Positions 43,094 to 52,730 of a DNA stretch of 64,000 nucleotides are shown here, one piece after another. Position numbers and translations under genes: made by a program. This DNA comes from Pigmentiphaga litoralis (GTDB taxonomy: Bacteria > Pseudomonadota > Gammaproteobacteria > Burkholderiales > Burkholderiaceae_B). Location: contig NZ_BMXQ01000002.1 of assembly GCF_014651835.1 (NCBI RefSeq), forward strand, positions 744,001 to 808,000. Reading direction: 5' to 3'. The notes under the pieces are model-generated. The model saw nothing but the letters and a program-made list of their open reading frames with translations. It searched no databases and was not told the DNA's origin. The stretch's first letter is position 1. Each line of letters opens with the position of its first letter.

Positions 43094-44137
43094 TCACTCC
43101 ACGCAGTTGCGCAGGGCCAGTTGCGCCGCTTCCTTCAGCCCCGCCGTCGCCCCGACGTACTTGTCGAACGGCGCGATGCACGAGGGCCCGTAGGTATTCG
43201 GATCCGCAAACACCGTCGCGTTGCTGAACGTGACTTTGCGCGGGTCGATGAAGAACGCGATCGTGGCCTTGTCCTGGCTGGTGCGCGTGACCACGTCCTG
43301 GTCGCCCACCAGCGTGCCCAGGATGGGATGGCCGTTGCCCCGCGTGGCCTGGCACTGGCGGAACCAGCCGGCGTTTTCCCGTTCATCGCGGATCAGGAAG
43401 TAGGCGCCTTCGCTTTTCGTGCACGCGATCTGCATCGACGCATTCTTGTCTTGGTTCTGCGAGATCGCGATGATGCCCTTGCCCAGCGGCTTGATCTCCC
43501 AGCGGTCCCAGGTATACGGCGTGTAGGTCACGTTCAGCGTGCGCGCTTCGTCGGCATCGATCCAGCGCATTTCGCCCGGACCCGCCTCGGTCGCCATGGC
43601 CAGCAGGCGCAGGTCCACGCCCATTTTCATCGCATACAGCATCAGTCCGGCCATCAGGCGCTGGGGGGTGTCCAGGTCTTCACCGGAATAGTGGCGCAGC
43701 GTGGGATTGCGCGGTTTGCTGCGGTAGAAACGATGCACGCCAAACCGCGTCTGCTTGCCTGCAAAACGCCGCTGCACGCCGCCAAGGAAGGCGTAGGCGC
43801 AGGCCGACGCACAGGTGATGGCCTCGGTGTCGAATTTCTTGACGCGGATGACCTCGCCCAGCCGCATGCCGGCCACCAGGTCGCCACCGGGCGAGTCGAA
43901 GCGCACGGTTTTGGCCCGCAGGGCGTTGCGGTCGATGAAGGCGATGAAGTCGGCGGGGGTTTCGTTAGTGATGACGCCGCGGGCGTTGATCCACATGGCG
44001 CAACTGGCGTCATTGCAGCGCGGGGTGTCCGATCCGAACGTGAAACGCATCTTTTCGGCGCGCGCAACGTTGCAGCCACCCAGGGCGAAGCCGGCAAGGA
44101 TGAGAAAAGCGAACAGGCTTTTCCGCAAAAAGGTCAT
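43094..44137 (-). CDS. ClpP-fold lipoprotein, probable periplasmic protease-like
   Basis: 347 residues from ATG 44137. N-terminal lipoprotein signal MTFLRKSLFAFLILAGFALGGC with a lipobox-like ALGGC, then a region like the periplasmic ClpP/SppA crotonase group: VRFDSPGGDLVAGMRLGEVI near 85, the possible nucleophile serine in ITCASACAYAFLGG (near 110) and VHRFYR. The second half has no known domain. The start further upstream (44209) would add a 24-residue polar lead. It stands alone, 186 bases from a LysR gene. Confidence 0.65.
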   Translation of the reverse strand: MTFLRKSLFAFLILAGFALGGCNVARAEKMRFTFGSDTPRCNDASCAMWINARGVITNETPADFIAFIDRNALRAKTVRFDSPGGDLVAGMRLGEVIRVKKFDTEAITCASACAYAFLGGVQRRFAGKQTRFGVHRFYRSKPRNPTLRHYSGEDLDTPQRLMAGLMLYAMKMGVDLRLLAMATEAGPGEMRWIDADEARTLNVTYTPYTWDRWEIKPLGKGIIAISQNQDKNASMQIACTKSEGAYFLIRDERENAGWFRQCQATRGNGHPILGTLVGDQDVVTRTSQDKATIAFFIDPRKVTFSNATVFADPNTYGPSCIAPFDKYVGATAGLKEAAQLALRNCVE

Positions 44138-44323
44138 GGACACAGGCGATGACGTTCGGAGGGGTCCCATTGTAGTGGGCCAGGGGCAGGATGGTGGCGT
44201 GCCGCTCACGGTCGCGCAGGATCGCGGCGGGAACGTTGCGCCTGCGCCATAAGTGTCGTTCGAGCGACTCGTCCGTTTGGCGGAAGTGGGCAGAGGGCGC
44301 TCGACGCGGGGGACCGAGTGACG

Positions 44324-45235
44324 CTATGCCAGTTGCGCACCCTGCGCCAGTGCGAAGGCCGCCAGCGACGTCCGCATGGCCGCGTGCATGGTCGCTGCGG
44401 CCGGGGACAGGGTCCGGCCCGCGCGCGTCACGATGCCGATCACGCGAGGCACGCGCGGCGTGGTCAGCGGCACGAAGGCCAGGCCATGTTCCGGCGCGGG
44501 CCGTGCCAGGGTTGGCAGCACGGTAATGCCCAGTCCGCCCCGCACCGTGGCGATCAGTGACGTGCGGTTGGCAATGACCATATAGGGATTGTCCAGCCAC
44601 CGTTCCAGGCCGTGGCCTTGCAGGGCGTGGAAGGTAGTGTTGGCGATCAGGGTTTCGTCGCCCAGGGCTTTCCACGGCAAGGCCTTGCCGCGCTGGGCGA
44701 TCCAGTGGTCCGGCCGACAGACGACGCCAAAGCTGTCTCGCGCCACCGCCACGCGGTCCAGCTTGGCGTCTTCACCGATCAGCCCGGTCACGCCGATCTC
44801 GGCCTCGCCACTGGCGACCAGAGGCCCCACCTGCGGCGACGACACGTCGGCCACCCGGTAGCGCACACCGGGATGCCCGGACGCGAATTCGCGCAGCACC
44901 CGGGGCAGCCATTCTTCGGCCAGTGACGGCATGACCGCCAGCGCCAGGGTGCCGTGTTCGCCGCTGGCCAGCTGGCGCACTTCACCCTGCACCCGGTCGT
45001 GCACGGCCACCAGTTCGGTCAGCAAGGGCAAAACGGACAGGCCCAGCGGCGTCAGCCGCGCCTGATGGCCCCGTTCGAACAGCGCGCCGCCAAGCTCCTC
45101 TTCCAGCTGTTGCATGGCCAGGGTGATGGCGGCCTGCGACCGGTGCGTTTCCAATGCGGCGGCACGAAAGCTGCCGCGTGCGGCCGCGATCAGGAACTGG
45201 CGCACTTGCGCAATCTTGAGCGGAGAAGAAGGCAT
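44324..45235 (-). CDS. LysR-family regulator
   Basis: 303 residues. N-terminal winged helix (IAQVRQFLIAAARGSFRAAALETHRSQAAITLAMQQLEEELG) and a substrate-binding domain (LALAVMPSLAEEWLPRVLREF, GVRYRVADVSS). It resembles the CynR/CbbR-type group. It diverges from the deacetylase/Bug pair and probably regulates it. The AT-rich gap holds an inverted repeat (45269-45306). Confidence 0.85.
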   Translation of the reverse strand: MPSSPLKIAQVRQFLIAAARGSFRAAALETHRSQAAITLAMQQLEEELGGALFERGHQARLTPLGLSVLPLLTELVAVHDRVQGEVRQLASGEHGTLALAVMPSLAEEWLPRVLREFASGHPGVRYRVADVSSPQVGPLVASGEAEIGVTGLIGEDAKLDRVAVARDSFGVVCRPDHWIAQRGKALPWKALGDETLIANTTFHALQGHGLERWLDNPYMVIANRTSLIATVRGGLGITVLPTLARPAPEHGLAFVPLTTPRVPRVIGIVTRAGRTLSPAAATMHAAMRTSLAAFALAQGAQLA

Positions 45236-45268
45236 GGTTTTATGTCGGGGTCGCAGTGATTGAGGTTT

Positions 45269-45306
45269 ACTTAATTTTAGTTCGATTCATTCAAATTGTA
45301 TTAAGT
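45269..45306. promoter_or_regulatory. AT-rich divergent promoter with 7-bp inverted repeat
   Basis: ACTTAAT (45269-45275) and ATTAAGT (45300-45306) form an inverted repeat across 24 bases in an AT-rich island within high-GC DNA, between the LysR and deacetylase starts. It is a reasonable LysR binding region and promoter of both units. Confidence 0.4.
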
Positions 45307-45368
45307 GGCTCGCGGCGCGATAGTCGCTACACCGCACCGACCTGTGGTGCTGCCGACAAGGAATTCGC

Positions 45369-46232
45369 ATGACCCGCTTGAAAAGGATCTGGCCCGAGGG
45401 CGTCCGCACCGTGGTGGTCCTGACTTTCCTGGTGGAAAGCTGGTCCGAAGGCAAGGCGCCGCCGTATTCGCCCATGACCAGCCCGCCGCGGCCCGGCACC
45501 AAAGACCTGGCCGGGATCACCTGGTCCGAATATGGCGCCCGCGCTGGCGCCGACCGCCTGATGCGCATCGCGCGCGAACGCAATCTGCCCGCCACCTTTT
45601 GCGTGAACGCGCGGGTGGCCGAACTGTTCCCGGGCGTGATCCAGCGCATCGTGGCCAACGGCTTCGAGCTGGCCGGCCACAACTATGCGCAGGACGAAGT
45701 GCTGCCCGGCCTGGACGAGGCCGAAGAACGCGCATTGATTGCACGCAGCCTGGGCATTCTCGAAGACGTATCGGGCGTGAAGCCGCGCGGCTGGCTCAGT
45801 TCCACCATCGCGACTACCGAGCGCACCACCGACCTCCTGGCCGAGGCCGGCATGCTCTGGCACGGCGACTACAACTACCTGGACCTGCCATGCCGCCTGC
45901 CCAACGGCGGTGGCGGCATGGTCGCGATTCCGCACAGCGACTTCGCCGACAACCGCGTGCTGCGCGCCGCGCCCCGCGACTTTTTCCAGTGCTACAAGGA
46001 CACGTTCGACTACCTGCACAACAAGGAGCCGGACGCCTTCATGAACATCACGGTGCACGGCCACTTCGGCGGCCGGCCGCTGATCAGCGCCGTGCTCGAC
46101 GAAGTGCTGGGCTACATCACGTCGCACGAGGGCGTATGGATGCCGCGCCACGACGAGCTTGCCGACTGGATCAACGAGAACCAGGTCGACGAGATCAGCT
46201 ACGCGGAGCGCTTCCCGCTGTCGCCGGCCTGA
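45369..46232 (+). CDS. Polysaccharide deacetylase-family (PuuE-like) hydrolase
   Basis: 287 residues of the NodB-fold superfamily. The first block is VVVLTFLVESWSEG, where the metal-binding Asp pair of true deacetylases is missing, and the later histidine block is AGHNYAQDEVL rather than the H-X3-H pair. These changes are like those in PuuE-type allantoinases and related metal-independent members. The C-terminal segment has ITVHGHFGGRP. It is followed by a Bug gene after a 113-base gap. A small C-N hydrolase substrate is more likely than a polysaccharide. Confidence 0.75.
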   Translation: MTRLKRIWPEGVRTVVVLTFLVESWSEGKAPPYSPMTSPPRPGTKDLAGITWSEYGARAGADRLMRIARERNLPATFCVNARVAELFPGVIQRIVANGFELAGHNYAQDEVLPGLDEAEERALIARSLGILEDVSGVKPRGWLSSTIATTERTTDLLAEAGMLWHGDYNYLDLPCRLPNGGGGMVAIPHSDFADNRVLRAAPRDFFQCYKDTFDYLHNKEPDAFMNITVHGHFGGRPLISAVLDEVLGYITSHEGVWMPRHDELADWINENQVDEISYAERFPLSPA

Positions 46233-46345
46233 CGGCGCGACGCACGTTTTGATCGCGGCGTCGCCGACGCCGTGGCCACCAGATCGCCACGCGACCCGAC
46301 CCGGGCGCCAAGGCGGCGGATGTGGATTCCACCGAGGAGACAACC

Positions 46346-47314
46346 ATGCTTTTGCTACGCAAGGCGCTGGCCGCGCTCGTCCTGCTGCCGGCTGCCGTGA
46401 TGGCCCAGGACTTTCCGAACAAGCCTATTCGCCTGATTGTGCCGTTCGCGGTCGGAGGCGCTGCCGACACGGTCGGACGGTCCCTGGGCCAGCAGCTGTC
46501 GGCCGCCACCGGGCAGCCGGTGATCGTGGACAACCGCATCGGCGCCAACAGCATGATCGGGTCGGAGATGGTCGCCCGCGCGCAGCCCGACGGCTACACA
46601 CTGCTGGTGCAACTTGGGCCCCCGCACAACACACTGCCGTTCTTTTCCAAGTCCATTGCCTACGACCCGATCAAGGACTTCACGCCGATCGCCATCGTCG
46701 GTACTGCACCGCAGGCCCTGGTCGTGAATGCCTCCTTGCCCATCGACGATGTCCAGGGCCTGATCGCCTATGCCCGCAACCACCCGGGGAAGCTGTCGTA
46801 CGGCACGGCAGGCGTTGGCACGTCGCAGCATCTGGGCGGCGAGCTCCTCAAGGCGGTGACCAAGATCGACATGGTCCACGTGCCCTACAAGGGAGGCTCG
46901 CTGGCGCTGACCGATGTGGTCGGCGGGCAGGTGCCGGTCGGCATCCTGGTGCTGTCCAACGTCATGCCCTTCGTCAAATCCGGCAAGCTCAAGCTGCTGG
47001 CCGTGCTCGAAAATCAGCGCGCCCCGGCAGCGCCGTCGGTACCCACCATGACGGAAGCTGGCGTGACCGGCTACACCATGCCCGATACCTGGGTGGGCGT
47101 CCTTGGCCCCGCCGGTATGCCGGCCGCCGTGGTGGAAACCCTCCGCGCTGCGATTGGCAAGTCGCTTGAATCGGCCGACATGCGATCGCGGCTGGATGCA
47201 GCCGGGTTCAACGTCGCCAAGAGCGCGTCGCCTGCCGACTTCCTGGCCTTGTTGAACAGCAGCGTGTCGGTGTATCGCGGCATCACCAGCCAGGCAGGGA
47301 TCTCGCCCGAGTAG
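46346..47314 (+). CDS. Bug-family periplasmic solute receptor
   Basis: 322 residues from ATG 46346, six bases after GAGGAG. Signal peptide MLLLRKALAALVLLPAAVMAQ, followed by FPNKPIRLIVPFAVGGAADTVG, PVIVDNRIGANSMIGSE, DGYTLLVQLGP and the C-terminal GPAGMPAAVV. Probably collects the substrate of the hydrolase upstream; both likely belong to the regulon of the divergent LysR protein. Alcaligenaceae carry many such orphans. Confidence 0.87.
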   Translation: MLLLRKALAALVLLPAAVMAQDFPNKPIRLIVPFAVGGAADTVGRSLGQQLSAATGQPVIVDNRIGANSMIGSEMVARAQPDGYTLLVQLGPPHNTLPFFSKSIAYDPIKDFTPIAIVGTAPQALVVNASLPIDDVQGLIAYARNHPGKLSYGTAGVGTSQHLGGELLKAVTKIDMVHVPYKGGSLALTDVVGGQVPVGILVLSNVMPFVKSGKLKLLAVLENQRAPAAPSVPTMTEAGVTGYTMPDTWVGVLGPAGMPAAVVETLRAAIGKSLESADMRSRLDAAGFNVAKSASPADFLALLNSSVSVYRGITSQAGISPE

Positions 47315-47361
47315 GCGGCGCGCCGCGACGAGCCGGTGCGGCGACGCAGGTCATCGCATCG

Positions 47362-47817
47362 TCAGGCCGCGCGTTCGACCTGCGCGGCCACGGCTGGCGT
47401 ATCCCAGGGCGTTGGCGCCGGTACCGCACATGGCGCGGGGGCGTCGATGCTTTTGAAGTCGGCGGGCCCCACGATCTCCAGGTATTCCATGTCGGGCGAA
47501 TAGTCGAACAGGTAGTGCACGAGCCCCGGACGCTGATGGACGCAATCGCCGGCTTCGACCAGCGTTTCCTTGTCCTCGTACATGAACTTGGCCCACCCCT
47601 TCAACATGATCACGATCTGGAAGTCCGCTTCATGGCGGTGCCAGCCCGTGCCTTTCTCGGGTGCGGAATGCGCCCTGACCAGGTGCGCGATGACCTTGCC
47701 ATGCGTGGCGGCCGCAATCCCCAGATCGCGATATTGGAAGAAGTCCCGCAAGCCTTCGCCGCGGTAGGGCGTATCGCCCGGCTTCACATGGGAAAAATCC
47801 GTCGTGGTGTCCTGCAT
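47362..47817 (-). CDS. Single-domain cupin protein
   Basis: 151 residues from ATG 47817, which has a strong GGAGGTAA 4 bases upstream. A compact cupin barrel: TGWHRHEADFQIVIMLKGWAKF (metal-type histidines near 68-70), DKETLVEAGDCVHQRPGLVHYL, ending in DMEYLEIVGPADF. The tail is Pro/Ala-rich. No pathway link is seen in the neighbours. The convergent Bug gene ends 47 bases away. Confidence 0.75.
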   Translation of the reverse strand: MQDTTTDFSHVKPGDTPYRGEGLRDFFQYRDLGIAAATHGKVIAHLVRAHSAPEKGTGWHRHEADFQIVIMLKGWAKFMYEDKETLVEAGDCVHQRPGLVHYLFDYSPDMEYLEIVGPADFKSIDAPAPCAVPAPTPWDTPAVAAQVERAA

Positions 47818-47966
47818 GGTTACCTCCAGCGGTTGCACTGACACGATTTCGAAGCTGAAACCGTCGGTCGATTGTGCGCCGCAGCGTAGCGGCCTGGAAC
47901 TAGGGGAAGCCCGCTGCAGGTAATTCGTATGCGACTTTCGTGTGCATGAGGGCTTGCCATCTACAT

Positions 47967-47983
47967 AAATTCGCGGTGAATTT
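47967..47983. promoter_or_regulatory. Inverted repeat AAATTC-GCGGT-GAATTT
   Basis: A perfect 6-base dyad with 5-base spacer, in an AT-rich part of the gap between the cupin gene (start 47817) and the OmpA terminator. It lies 150 bases upstream of the cupin start on the minus strand; a regulator site or promoter is likely there. Confidence 0.35.
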
Positions 47984-48052
47984 GCTGCATTGCACATCGC
48001 GGTGGCACGTTGCATATGGCGGCATGGGGCACCGACTTAGAATGCGGCGGGC

Positions 48053-48094
48053 AAAAAAAACGCCAGACCTCCATGCGAGGAGTCTGGCGTTTTT
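48053..48094 (-). terminator. Intrinsic terminator after the OmpA-like gene
   Basis: AAACGCCAGAC and GTCTGGCGTTTT pair around a loop that has a second short stem, and a run of eight T on the minus strand follows. It is 50 bases past the OmpA-type stop. Five T on the plus strand make it look bidirectional, but no plus-strand gene ends here. Confidence 0.85.
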
Positions 48095-48143
48095 ACGGGA
48101 TGGCAAGCCGCTCGCAATGGCGAGCGGCCATGCCCGGGCCGTC

Positions 48144-48788
48144 TTAGTTCTTCGTGGCGTACAGGAAGATCTCGATACGGCGGTTCGCGGCGCGGCCTTC
48201 CGCGGTGGCGTTGTCGGCTACCGGGTCGTTCGATGCACGGCCTTCCGAGCTCAGGCGCGCATTGGCCACGCCTTTGCCCGCCAGGTAGCTGGTCACAGCC
48301 GTGGCGCGGTTTTGCGACAGAGTCTGGTTGTAGGCCATCTGGCCGGTGTTATCGGTGTGGCCAACGGCGCGTGCGCGCAATTCCGGGCTTTGCTGCATCG
48401 TGCGGGCGACGCTGTCCAGCACCGGCAGCAAGGCAGGCTTGAGCGCGAAGCTGCTGGTGTCGAACGACACGCCGCTCGGGATGTTGACCTTCAGGGTGCC
48501 ATCGGGCTGCTCGGCCACGTCGATGCCCAGGTCCTTGGCGCCCGATTGTTCAACGTCTTGCTTGACCTTGCTCCAGTTGTAGCCAACGAGGCCGCCGGCC
48601 ACAGCGCCAACGCCTGCACCGATAGCCGCGCCCTTGCCGCCGCCAAACAGCGCGCCGAGGCCCGCGCCGGCTGCGGCGCCGCCGCCTGCGCCAATGGCGG
48701 CATTGTTTTGCTGCTGGTTTGCGCAACCTGCGGTGAACGCAGTGATGGCGGCAACCAGAACGAGCTTGCTAACGGTGGATGTCTTCAT
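48144..48788 (-). CDS. OmpA-family lipoprotein with glycine-zipper region
   Basis: 214 residues from ATG 48788, which follows GGAG by 8 bases. Lipoprotein signal with FTAGC lipobox near residue 22, then a glycine zipper from about 32 to 68 (AAIGAGGGAAAGAGLGALFG), then an OmpA C-terminal peptidoglycan-binding domain with GHTDNTGQMAYNQTLSQNRA and AEGRAANRRIEIFL. This is the YiaD/OmpA-like type that ties the outer membrane to peptidoglycan. Single-gene unit ending at a strong terminator. Confidence 0.9.
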   Translation of the reverse strand: MKTSTVSKLVLVAAITAFTAGCANQQQNNAAIGAGGGAAAGAGLGALFGGGKGAAIGAGVGAVAGGLVGYNWSKVKQDVEQSGAKDLGIDVAEQPDGTLKVNIPSGVSFDTSSFALKPALLPVLDSVARTMQQSPELRARAVGHTDNTGQMAYNQTLSQNRATAVTSYLAGKGVANARLSSEGRASNDPVADNATAEGRAANRRIEIFLYATKN

Positions 48789-48889
48789 GGGTGGCGCTCC
48801 TGTTGTGAGTCTTTGCGTCGGGTAACGACAGCAAATGTTACAGGCTGGCTCAACCGGAAGCGGCAACACTTCGTTTGAAGATGTGAGAT

Positions 48890-49708
48890 TTACCGGACAG
48901 CAACGGTTTGGGCCAGGACGAAGTCCCGAATCCGCTCCAAGGCCTGGCGCGAGTTGTCGGTGTCCGGGGTGGATGTCACAAACATGTGGACGTCATCAAA
49001 TTTGTGGACGGCCACGTCGCCGCCCGCCTTGCGATAGGCGTCCGCGAACAGGTCGGCGCGCGCATGGTCGACGTTCTGGTCGCCGATCCCCTGGATGATG
49101 ATTGCCGGCGGCAGGTGCGCATGTTCGCCGCGCTCGAGGATCAACTGCGGATTTGCCCGTGTCATGGCGGCTTCATCCGGCCAGAAATCGTGATGCGCCG
49201 AGATCAACTGCGTCAAATTCCTGGCTTGCGCCATCCGATAGCGGGCAAGCGGATCCAGGATGCCCCAGCACACCACGGCATAGTTCACCCTGGCGTCGGC
49301 CCCCGCATCCGGCATGGCATGGTCCGGGTGATCCGGCAGCAGCGTGTTGAGCATGAGAAGGTGGCCGCCACTCGACGTGCCCAGTCCGCCCACCCAGTCG
49401 GCCCGCGTGCCCAGTTCCTCGGCATGGGCCTTGACCCAGCGGATGCCCTGGTTCACGTCCCTGACCGCACCCGGGTACTGCGTGGCGGGCGCCAGGCGAA
49501 AGTCCAATGCAAAGGTGGCGATGCCGTGCTCGGCCAGATACTGGTGCATGACTTGATTATTGAGCCGGTCGCCCTTGTTCCATGCGCCGCCATGAATGTC
49601 GACCAGCAGGGGCACCGGCCCGCTTGCCGCCGGGCGATACAGGCGTCCGGCCAAGGCAGGATCATGGGACGTGGTAAAGACAACATCCTGAACGGTGACG
49701 GCGGTCAT
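48890..49708 (-). CDS. Alpha/beta hydrolase (HGG / hormone-sensitive lipase-like)
   Basis: 272 residues from ATG 49708, six bases after GAAGG; further upstream in-frame starts would give a basic, non-conserved lead. The oxyanion motif LVDIHGGAW is near 35, the nucleophile elbow GLGTSSGGHLL near 110 and the late VHMF histidine near 250, with an acid in the QGIGDQNVD loop. The family covers carboxylesterases and arylformamidase-like enzymes. It diverges from the threonine dehydratase-like gene. Confidence 0.82.
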   Translation of the reverse strand: MTAVTVQDVVFTTSHDPALAGRLYRPAASGPVPLLVDIHGGAWNKGDRLNNQVMHQYLAEHGIATFALDFRLAPATQYPGAVRDVNQGIRWVKAHAEELGTRADWVGGLGTSSGGHLLMLNTLLPDHPDHAMPDAGADARVNYAVVCWGILDPLARYRMAQARNLTQLISAHHDFWPDEAAMTRANPQLILERGEHAHLPPAIIIQGIGDQNVDHARADLFADAYRKAGGDVAVHKFDDVHMFVTSTPDTDNSRQALERIRDFVLAQTVAVR

Positions 49709-49893
49709 GCGCATCCTTCGCAAGCAAGGGGAGACAACGGCGAATGCAAGGGCCGTGCCGGGGCCGATATATCCAGCTGCTTCGTATACTGTTGTTTGTC
49801 GTGTGATCTGTCCACCCCGGGGTCGGATCATTTTGACCACGCGCTCATCCGGTGACCGTGGTCCACCTTCCATCTCTTGCGAGGCTACGCAGT

Positions 49894-50871
<978 letters not shown>

Positions 50872-50875
50872 AGCC

Positions 50876-51244
50876 TTAGCGGTCTGGCGCGATCATCACC
50901 ACGTCCGCCGGTGCGGCCACGGGGACCTGCACCGGCAGGGGCGCTGCATCGACCCGCTTGAAAGTGACCAGCAGCATGAAGGCCACCGCAAGCGCGTAGT
51001 CGCGGCGCGGGGTCTCGTACGTGCGGTTGTTGAACCGGCGGAACAACCAGATCACCACGACCACCAGCGCCGCGAACATTGCAGACGCCAGGAACGCACC
51101 CAGGAACTGCAGGAGTATCGGCACGCGCGCCGAGAAATCGCCCTCGGGCAGCGATCCTCGAAACGCATTTGACGCGATGAACATCAAAAGGAGCGCCACA
51201 CCCAGGGCGCCCCACGTCAGGTCTTTGTTGGAAAACAGCTTCAC
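50876..51244 (-). CDS. Small membrane protein of unknown function
   Basis: 122 residues from GTG 51244 (VKLFSNKDLTWGALG). Two to three membrane helices are visible: ALGVALLLMFIASNAF (12-28), a second from about 42 to 65 (LLQFLGAFLASAMFAALVVVVIW) and a weaker third near 85-95. The tail is Pro/Ala/Val-rich. I recognise no family. It converges on the dehydratase gene with only 4 bases between stops. The next 210 bases to 51454 hold no gene and form the upstream region of the interrupted pilin. Confidence 0.55.
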   Translation of the reverse strand: MKLFSNKDLTWGALGVALLLMFIASNAFRGSLPEGDFSARVPILLQFLGAFLASAMFAALVVVVIWLFRRFNNRTYETPRRDYALAVAFMLLVTFKRVDAAPLPVQVPVAAPADVVMIAPDR

Positions 51245-51454
51245 GGCGGCTCGTTCATCTGGTGCGTGGACAGTGCCGGGAGTGTAAACGACGCATCGTG
51301 GCCGGCTTGCACGCACCCGGACATTCCTGTCCGATGGACAGCCTTGTCCGTCGCGGGTTGCGCCAATTGTTGGCCGCGCCGCCGGTGCGCACACTGCATC
51401 TCTCCAGGCCAACCGCGGCATCTCGCCGGCGGGGCCCGATCCAGAGGGAGCACC

Positions 51455-51559
51455 ATGTTGACCACACACATCGCGGCACGGCCGCGCGCCATGCGCGGCC
51501 AGGGGATGACCGAATACATTGCTACCCCGCAAACCCGCGATAACTCTGGGGCATTTTGA
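51455..51559 (+). pseudogene. Flp-type pilin gene truncated by prophage insertion
   Basis: Thirty-four codons: MLTTHIAARPRAMRGQGMTE then YIATPQTRDNSGAF and stop. GAGGGAG lies 4 bases before the ATG. The RG-QGMTEY segment has the Gly-cleavage site and the Glu-Tyr pair at +5/+6 of Flp/TadE-type prepilins, which normally continue with a hydrophobic helix (GMTEYI plus Ile/Val/Ala-rich). Here the hydrophobic helix is replaced by TPQTRDNSGAF and a stop just before a phage integrase gene. This points to insertion of the prophage within the gene. The rest of the gene would be at the far end of the prophage. Confidence 0.7.
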
Positions 51560-51604
51560 ACGTGTCTATTAGATGTCTAAAACTCAGTGTCCAAAACTGG
51601 ACGT
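51500..51604. other. Probable left attachment site region (attL)
   Basis: The switch from pilin-like to foreign coding sequence falls near 51520-51530, within ATGACCGAATACATTGC and the bases after it. The integrase gene stop is at 51605, so attP next to the integrase 3' end is the standard layout. The core cannot be fixed without the right junction. An AT-richer stretch with TCTAAAACTCAGTGTCCAAAA lies at 51574-51594 and may hold integrase arm sites. Confidence 0.45.
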
Positions 51605-52573
51605 TTATCCAGCCTTCTTGCTGGGCCCGGTAACCACTTTCGCGGTCTTGTCCCGCAGGTAAATCTGGGTCGTTCTACGATCTGTGTGGCCAAGCAGAGC
51701 GGATGGATCGTTGCCTTGGCGGTCGGTCTCGGTGCCGGCCATTGCACGCAGGTCATGCAGCGTCACGTCGGCCACGCCGGCCTTTTCGGCTGCTGTCTTG
51801 AAGGCTCGCCAGACGTTGCTGTGTAATCGCATACGGCCCGCCCTTCCCGCGATGACATATCGCATCGCGGCGACGGAGCCGGGCAACGCCTTCGCGCGCT
51901 CAATGACGGCCTGAAGGTCCGGTGTCCAGCCGACAACAAGCCGTTTCCCCGTCTTCTGCTGCTGCACGAAAATGCCTTCGTCAGTGAGGTGCTGACGTTC
52001 GATTTTCAGCACGTCACCGATACGCTGGCCGGTGAGGTAGCAAAGGTCCATGACGATCTGGAGCCAGGGCGCGGCGTGGGCGTAAATCGCCTGATATTCC
52101 TTGCCCTTGATGAGACGCTCGCGCGGCGTCTGCTTCAGCCGCTTGACGCTCAGGCAGGGGTTATGCTGCACCAGCTCGCGGTCCATAGCCCATTGAAACA
52201 CCAGCTTGAGCACTGTAAGCATGCGATTGGCGATGGCCACTTTGTGGCTGTACGCGTCCATCATCTGCACGATGTCGCCGTGGCGGACCTGCTCCGGCCG
52301 GTATTCGGCGAAGACCTGGGCGACCAGTCTGGCGCAGTACCTGTACTGGACTTCCGTCGCCGGCGCGCGCCCGGCAACGATGTGCGGCAAAGCCTTGTCG
52401 ATGAGGGCGGGCATGCCCTCGGTCGGGATCGAGACGATCCGCGCGTATTCGTGAAGCGCGCCTTGAAGGTCAGCGCCGAGGCGTCGCCACTGCCCGCCCT
52501 TCACGTACCAGTACGCCCCGTGTTTCTGGTAGACGCAGGCGGGGAGATGACGATCCTTGATTCGTGGGCGCAT
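51605..52573 (-). CDS. Prophage tyrosine integrase
   Basis: 322 residues. The N-terminal DNA-binding region (about 1-150) is followed by the catalytic domain with TGQRIGDVL (first Arg, near 180), the beta-hairpin lysine in QQQKTGKRL, LHDLRAMAGTET (His/Arg near 272), LGHTDRR (second His) and the nucleophile Tyr in TTQIYLRD (near 303). All catalytic residues are present. The stop faces the attachment site. The 5' end overlaps the DUF4224 gene by 104 bases. Confidence 0.93.
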   Translation of the reverse strand: MRPRIKDRHLPACVYQKHGAYWYVKGGQWRRLGADLQGALHEYARIVSIPTEGMPALIDKALPHIVAGRAPATEVQYRYCARLVAQVFAEYRPEQVRHGDIVQMMDAYSHKVAIANRMLTVLKLVFQWAMDRELVQHNPCLSVKRLKQTPRERLIKGKEYQAIYAHAAPWLQIVMDLCYLTGQRIGDVLKIERQHLTDEGIFVQQQKTGKRLVVGWTPDLQAVIERAKALPGSVAAMRYVIAGRAGRMRLHSNVWRAFKTAAEKAGVADVTLHDLRAMAGTETDRQGNDPSALLGHTDRRTTQIYLRDKTAKVVTGPSKKAG

Positions 52574-52730
52574 GGCCGAAAGCTACTTCCAGTGAGACGC
52601 GCAGGACGACGGGTGTGCCATCGGAACGCGATTTGTAGGGAACGCCCAGCTTCGCAAGTTCAAGGCACTGAGCCGACTTCTTGACCTTGCCGGTAAGGGC
52701 AGCGACTTCGTCATGTGTGAGCGTGATCAT
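52470..52730 (-). CDS. DUF4224 protein (excisionase position)
   Basis: 86 residues. The first 45 match the DUF4224 pattern: ITLTHDEVAALTGKVKKSAQ, then LAKLGVPYKSRSDGTPVVLR. Genes of this family lie directly upstream of phage integrases and are thought to act as excisionase-like or integration control factors. The C-terminal part (after about residue 52) is encoded in the stretch that also starts the integrase, in another frame, and is basic and Pro/Arg-rich. Confidence 0.75.
   Translation of the reverse strand: MITLTHDEVAALTGKVKKSAQCLELAKLGVPYKSRSDGTPVVLRVSLEVAFGHAPTNQGSSSPRLRLPETRGVLVREGRAVATPRR

Noticed and set aside
51560-51604. tRNA or tmRNA gene as the phage target
   Set aside because: No cloverleaf or anticodon arm could be drawn around the integrase-side junction; the pilin remnant explains the site better.
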